Shown here: positions 59,433-64,000 of the stretch, piece by piece | Numbering within the stretch: position 1 is the first letter of the stretch | Layout: each line of letters opens with the position of its first letter | Origin: Citrus sinensis | Lineage: Eukaryota > Streptophyta > Magnoliopsida > Sapindales > Rutaceae | DNA length: 64,000 nt | Direction of reading: 5' to 3' | Assembly: GCF_022201045.2 (NCBI RefSeq) | Contig: NC_068556.1 | Location: 22,425,501-22,489,500, forward strand | The notes under the pieces: model-generated | Database searches by the model: none | Seen by the model: only the letters and a program-made list of their open reading frames with translations | What the model was told of the DNA's origin: nothing | Program-made: the position numbers and the translations under genes

Positions 59433-61640
59433 CAAAATATCTTGGGTTTACCTGATTAAGGTTGTAAAACTTCTATAGAAGGTAAGTTGAATGAATAATT
59501 ATTAACCAAATTATTATAAATTCTTAATTTTGCATGGTCCCCTAATCAAAATAAAAAAATATAAATGGCTGATGGCTCATTATGATTCTTGTAAACTATC
59601 TCAAATAGAAGGTGAGAATCGCTATCAATTAGGTGGTGCGTTTGAAAAAACTATTGAATTACATACTTTCATGTTACAATCAATGGAGGTGTTGTCAAAG
59701 TTTCACACAAAAATCATATGATCATATGAAATTCTATCGTTTATAGTACTCAAACTCTCGAAGTAATCAATTAGCTAGTAAATCATCAAAACTAGAAATT
59801 AATAACGAGGAATGAGGATGTCAATATTCAAACACTTTCACCATAATTTTTTATTGGGTTCCAAGATCACGTTTACTTTAATTAGATCCGGAAAAAAAGA
59901 AAAATTAGTAAAGAGATTCCGAATCCCACCACTATAATGTCATCACTCAAAATAACTTCAATCACAAATTCTTGAAATGATAGAATTATTTGAATCCATC
60001 AAATTTATCTCTACGCCCATTTTAAAAATAAGTTAATTATTAAGATTTAAAAATCTCAAAATTATCTTTCACTAATCCCTTTTTCTGTATTTATGATAGC
60101 ATAATTTCTTACTCTCTTTCCCCCTCACATTATGTAGAATAAATTTTCAATTTCACCCTCTTTTGGATTTTTTTTTTGTTTTTTTAGTAAAGCGTAATAT
60201 CTATTTCATGCTTTCTATATACAATTTTTTTTCTTGATATTCATTAACTTTTGTAATTAGTAAAGATTAATTTCTTGATATTCATTAACTTTCATAGCCA
60301 ATAAAAATATTGTTAATGTTCATTTTTTAATGATGGGTTTTGCTTCTCTTTAGTTTATAATAGTCTACAACGAAACCAACCATTTATAGTTAAAAGATAA
60401 TATATGAAGCAACTAATGAGAATTTAAGAATTGAAAATAAAAAGAGAAGAAAAGATAAATGAAGTAATTTTATTAAAAATTATTCTTGATAAAATTCTTA
60501 GTACAAAGATAATGTACAAAAGAAATTGGAGGGTTCAACAAATAGCGCAACTAATTCTAAAAACACTCGTTAACTAAGATAATCTAGACTAAATGAGAGA
60601 GAGATCTGTTTTCTAAAAGCATTTCAAAATACTTTTTGAAACAAACATATATTTTCTATTTTCACAAAAACGCATGTGACATATCTTAGCCTTTTGAAAA
60701 TTGCATTTATCTATTTGAAAAAGACTCTTAACACCTCATGCCTTGCTATGATGCTATCCCCGCCATAAACATATCAAATTTTGTAAGGTAATCCACCCAA
60801 ATGAAAACTAAGTCATTCACACCTCCACACTTGGCAGAATTTTGAATCAAAATTGTGGTTAACAGAGAAGCTTTGGGAGATGATATGAGCTTGAGTCATG
60901 ATGGGTTAGGTTTGCACATTTTTTTTTTTTAACCCCTTTTCGTTAGCTGTTAGCAATCTTCTCACAAGCTTAGCTTAGGCAGGCAAGTCAGGATTTCAAT
61001 TAAGCTCCAATGGGACCTCAATCCAAAGCACAAACATCATTTCTTTGACCAAAATTACAACCAATCAATAATAGAAGTCGGAGGATCAATTATTTATTTC
61101 ATATCCATTCAATCCATCATAATTAGAATCAACGACCTATATGGTAGTAGCACAAGCCAAGGCCAATTCTTCCAACAATCAATAATAGAAGTTGGAAAAT
61201 CAATTATTTATGCAAGCAGGTAATATGATATTGAAGTTGTGGATCGAATGGAAGTGAGCACAAATGTCATCTCATCTCCATGCCACAAGTGGGATCATCA
61301 TCATCATCATCGAATTGTTGCTTTTAGGGAGTTTTGGTGGGTGATGAATGAAAGAGAGTGGGGCCTTTACCCTTTATATGAGGTCAATCATTTTATTGGT
61401 AACTTAATCGATAGAAAGTAAAGGAAATGATGGAAAAAGGAAATTTGGAAAGTGTTTCCATTGCTAAGCTTAGATTGGCTCTTCCTTTAAACGTCTGCAA
61501 AAGAATCTTCACCTAATACTCTCTCTATCTCTCAATCAATTGCCTATATTCACTGCATTTTAATAGTTTAGAATATTCTTTTGGGTAATCAATTACTATT
61601 AAAACATTAAAACAAACAATATATAAATAAGGAAACCACT
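59433..61640. other. AT-rich spacer
   Basis: No gene is supported. The frame at 61239-61421 (with five His from an ATC/CAT microsatellite at about 61297-61314) looks like chance. TTAATTTCTTGATATTCATTAACTT occurs about 60270-60293 with a partial copy just before it (about 60232-60254), a short local duplication. Confidence 0.45.
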
Positions 61641-61785
61641 AGCCCTAAGGGCGTAGTTGGGTTGGTTGCAATGAAGTTGTAGATTCTATCAAAACACGAA
61701 TTCGATTCTTAAGGGTAGTAAGAGGGATAAAAACTGTATTTGAGTTTGTCTACCCCTTACCTTTAAAATAATAAGAAGAAGAAGA
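61641..61785 (+). mobile_element. tRNA-derived SINE, 145 bases, with target duplication
   Basis: The head AGCCCTAAGGGCGTAGTTGG carries an A-box-like GTAGTTGGGTTGG, and about 45 bases on GAATTCGATTCTT matches a pol III B box. The 3' end is an A-rich (AAG)n tail. The 8-base target duplication AAACCACT is at 61633-61640 and 61786-61793. The perfect duplication suggests a fairly recent insertion. Confidence 0.82.
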
Positions 61786-61859
61786 AAACCACTCTGTCAA
61801 CTAGATAGTAAACCATTTTTCTTCTCCTTCATGTGAAAGGAGGTTGAAAGAAATCTTGG

Positions 61860-62108
61860 GCGTGTTATTGGAAAATTCATAACGGGCTAAAGGCAATTGG
61901 GCTGCGTAGGAATTGGACTGCAATACTAGAAGCCCAATACTCAAACTTTGAGTCCGGTGGGCTTAGCCCAAACTTCCAATTGTTTTCCTTGGAAGTTCGA
62001 ACTTTCTCGTTATAGTTTCTTTTAACAAAAACGATCCACACAGCGCTTGATTGTTAGAAACCTAAAAGCCTTTGATTTACCAACTTCTTCGTTTGTCTTG
62101 CACTTCAG
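61860..62108 (+). promoter_or_regulatory. Possible promoter with site II elements and spliced leader
   Basis: Between 61882 and 61970 there are at least four TGGGCT/AGCCCA-type site II motifs on both strands, a cluster typical of plant promoters of housekeeping genes. A leader-like, less AT-rich stretch follows and ends in a strong donor, CTTCAG|GTAAAT, at 62108. No clear coding exon follows, so the gene it drives is uncertain. Confidence 0.4.
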
Positions 62109-62157
62109 GTAAATTAGAGTTTTGACTATCCGACAGTGCTCTTTTAACATTATAAAA

Positions 62158-62364
62158 ACTATAATGATAGGACCACGAACTATGTTGTACAAACTAATAT
62201 ATACAAACTGGTGTGGCAAGAAGAGATTGGATGAAAAGTGATAACGATTACTTTTTTAATTATTATAGACCCATGATGATTTTATATAATTAATCTCCTC
62301 ATGCTTCGTCAGTTCATACGCACTTGTTTGTACAAGACGGTTGTGGCTCTATCAATACTGTTAT
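62158..62364. mobile_element. MITE related to 21291-21478
   Basis: Left ATAATGATAGGACCACGAAC and TGTACAAAC, right reverse complement ATAACAGTATTGATAGAGCC and TTGTACAAAC, match the termini of the element at 21291-21478 (GATGATAGAGCCACAAACG, TATACAAA). Exact ends and target duplication are unclear, so this copy is older. Confidence 0.6.
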
Positions 62365-62426
62365 AAGAAACACTTCCAACGGCGTCCTGAGTTACGTAAT
62401 TAGATCCTAAATTCCTCCTGAAGCTG

Positions 62427-62736
62427 ATGGCAACAACGAGAAGGTAAAAGAGGCTATGTTGACATACGGATCATTTGATTCTAATCCACACTTCTGACTT
62501 CAAACAATCTGCTAAACCAAACATTAACGCGGTGTAGAAGAACAAAAACTCAGTATTCAATTGATAAATTGGCTTGCTTTCATTAAGTTGTAGAAAGATC
62601 TTGATTTACGAGAAGATTACTGGAGAATAATAGAATTCAACCCAACGGATCTCTGTCTAATGGAGGAGACTCTGCATTGCATTCAAAGTTTGAAAAAAAC
62701 AAAGTCAGGCAGTCGCTACATCGATACTTGTATTAA
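62427..62736 (+). other. Weak candidate small gene or gene remnant
   Basis: An ATG at 62427 opens MATTR and reaches a donor (AGAAG|GTAAAAG, 62443); joined to an exon from 62613 it would give about 46 residues rich in Asn, Ser and Gly (RLLENNRIQPNGSLSNGGDS) and stop at 62734. Another frame, 62660-62863, gives a basic 67-residue peptide with a KKEKPISNL stretch. Neither matches a family I know. They lie downstream of the site II promoter-like region. It may be a short gene, a non-coding RNA or a decayed gene. Confidence 0.22.
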
Positions 62737-62863
62737 AGCCAGGAATTCAACCAAAATGAGCCCCCGAACAAAAAAGGAAAAGCCCATAAGTAACTTAATT
62801 TCTTTCAACAAGAATACGAGGAAAGCCGCTTTTGAATTAGCCGATCGTCGGTTAAACCCATAA

Positions 62864-64000
62864 TTAAAATCCTGTCCGATTCAAAACTAAGATTATTGAA
62901 ACTCAGCTGAAGAGTCAACCCCTACGACCATAACCATTTGTCGAGAGTTGAGAGGAATCATAGTTGAGGGAAAAAAAAATCTGCAACGGGGTTAACTAGT
63001 GGGGTATAAATTTACAAACTGAAAGGACTTATAGACTAAATTTGAACTCAAGTCAACATATCTAGTAAGATAGATGAATATTTCCCACTCAAATCTGTAA
63101 TTTAAGGCTAGTATTTGACTGTGCACTTGCAAATTGGAACACAAAAATGAAAACTCATCCAAAAATATGGAAGCCACTTGGCTGAGGAATAAGGGAGAAC
63201 ATAAACAGCTCACAATAGCTAAACAGGATTAGGGCGATAAAGGATCCAGGGTTTATGAGAACCCAGCAAATGGCAGTATGGAAAAATGTATGAAAATTAA
63301 AAAAGCACCATAGAAGTGTCCTATTTTCTGCTGAACATCTGCGAGGACGCTTCTTGCGACCACAAAAACAGAGAAAAACAAGCATTATCAAAAGCCTAAA
63401 CAGATGGCTAAAGGTTACCGATGGTCAAGCCATCCCACGGATTGAAAAAGAAATCTTGTAATACCCACACAGTAGCTCAAGTCTGAATAACAAATGCAGC
63501 ACCGGCAGGCTAATATAACAGCAATATGCATTCTTAACCAACTTTCCATTGGCGCTAACATCTAAATGCAACTCTCTTCTGCTGACAAACTCAAAAAGCA
63601 TTTAAACTGTTTCACTCACAGAATAATATCTGAAACCTAAACAATTGAATTTTCTCGAGCGGCCTTGAGCAATCTACATCAACTAAATTACTCATTGAAT
63701 GCACATTTTTTTTATAGCCAAGCTGATCATGATTTAAAACAAGTAATTTTATTTTCAACAGATTATAAGTCGAATTGAAACCCAACTACAGTACAAATCC
63801 CATTAATCACTCTAATTAAAAGTTTTGATCACTAGCATAATTAGCAATCCGATTAACAAAATTACTCAAGATCTAATCATGACAATACCCTAAAAGAGAA
63901 GCCTACGAGTGTCAACGACTCTTTTCGTCCGATATTCACGCGCTCCTAAATCCGACTCATCGTGCCACCACCCCATCGTTTTCTGCGCCTCGTAAACAAT
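62864..64000. other. Right-edge region with no secure gene
   Basis: No long frame. The last 110 bases are richer in GC and on the minus strand are open from the window edge for about 36 codons (...GWWHDESDLGAREYRTKRV...) to a stop near 63896. This could be the end or the leader of a gene lying mostly beyond the window; it cannot be decided here. Confidence 0.35.

Noticed and set aside
61239-61421. Frame with five consecutive His
   Set aside because: The His run comes from an (ATC)n microsatellite; the rest is unlike any protein.
1-64000. CRISPR arrays, tRNA, rRNA or bacterial-type operons
   Set aside because: None seen; the window is plant nuclear DNA. Repeats with regular spacers were not found, and the A/B-box pairs noted fit SINEs better than tRNA genes.
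63894-64000. Minus-strand frame open to the window edge
   Set aside because: Only about 36 codons, with no recognised motif; could be a leader or a gene end, so it is mentioned in the edge entry but not called as a gene.

Overview
The window is plant nuclear DNA from a dicot. Genes are intron-rich, coding exons are short, introns and spacers are AT-rich, and the proteins are all plant families (plastid PPDK, DMP, Bet v 1/PR-10, RLCK-VI kinase, ShK-type prolyl 4-hydroxylase, AHP phosphotransfer protein). The general look is that of a rosid such as Citrus, but that is an impression, not a proof. Eleven protein-coding genes could be traced exon by exon with splice phases that close; one (PPDK) is cut by the left edge.

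Layout. 1-5623 (+): PPDK, 20 exons in the window. 6314-7933 (+): small SpoU/TrmH-type RNA 2'-O-methyltransferase. 9194-10934 (+): endonuclease/exonuclease/phosphatase-fold protein. 10935-16500: gene-poor, repeat-rich spacer holding a decayed DMP copy and a solo LTR with a perfect target duplication. 16525-17085 (-): intact intronless DMP membrane protein. 18530-19075: long-inverted-repeat MITE. 19713-20333 (-): PR-10/Bet v 1 protein. 20334-25500: spacer with at least three MITE-like elements. 25525-26145 (-): basic, low-complexity protein with a PNRC-like C-terminal motif. 26146-31972: AT-rich spacer. 31973-35285 (+): coiled-coil protein. 36295-38924 (+): receptor-like cytoplasmic kinase of the RLCK-VI type. 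39913-43063 (+): prolyl 4-hydroxylase with ShK tail. 46487-47661 (+): histidine phosphotransfer protein (cytokinin relay). 49763-54177 (-): double-domain extracellular nucleoside hydrolase (NSH3-like). 54178-64000: spacer with repeats, MITEs, a tRNA-type SINE and a possible promoter plus spliced leader near 62 kb.

The genes form no operon-like set and share no single pathway; this is an ordinary plant gene neighbourhood. Loose themes exist (PPDK and NSH3 in nitrogen/nucleoside remobilisation, AHP and RLCK in signalling, P4H in cell-wall glycoprotein modification), but the sequence gives no evidence of functional linkage. I found no previously undescribed system. The more interesting points are the alternative cytosolic PPDK start that overlaps a splice acceptor, a coding octapeptide minisatellite, an HKD catalytic loop and a GC-AG intron in the RLCK gene, an altered metal-binding motif in the second nucleoside hydrolase domain, and several datable element insertions.
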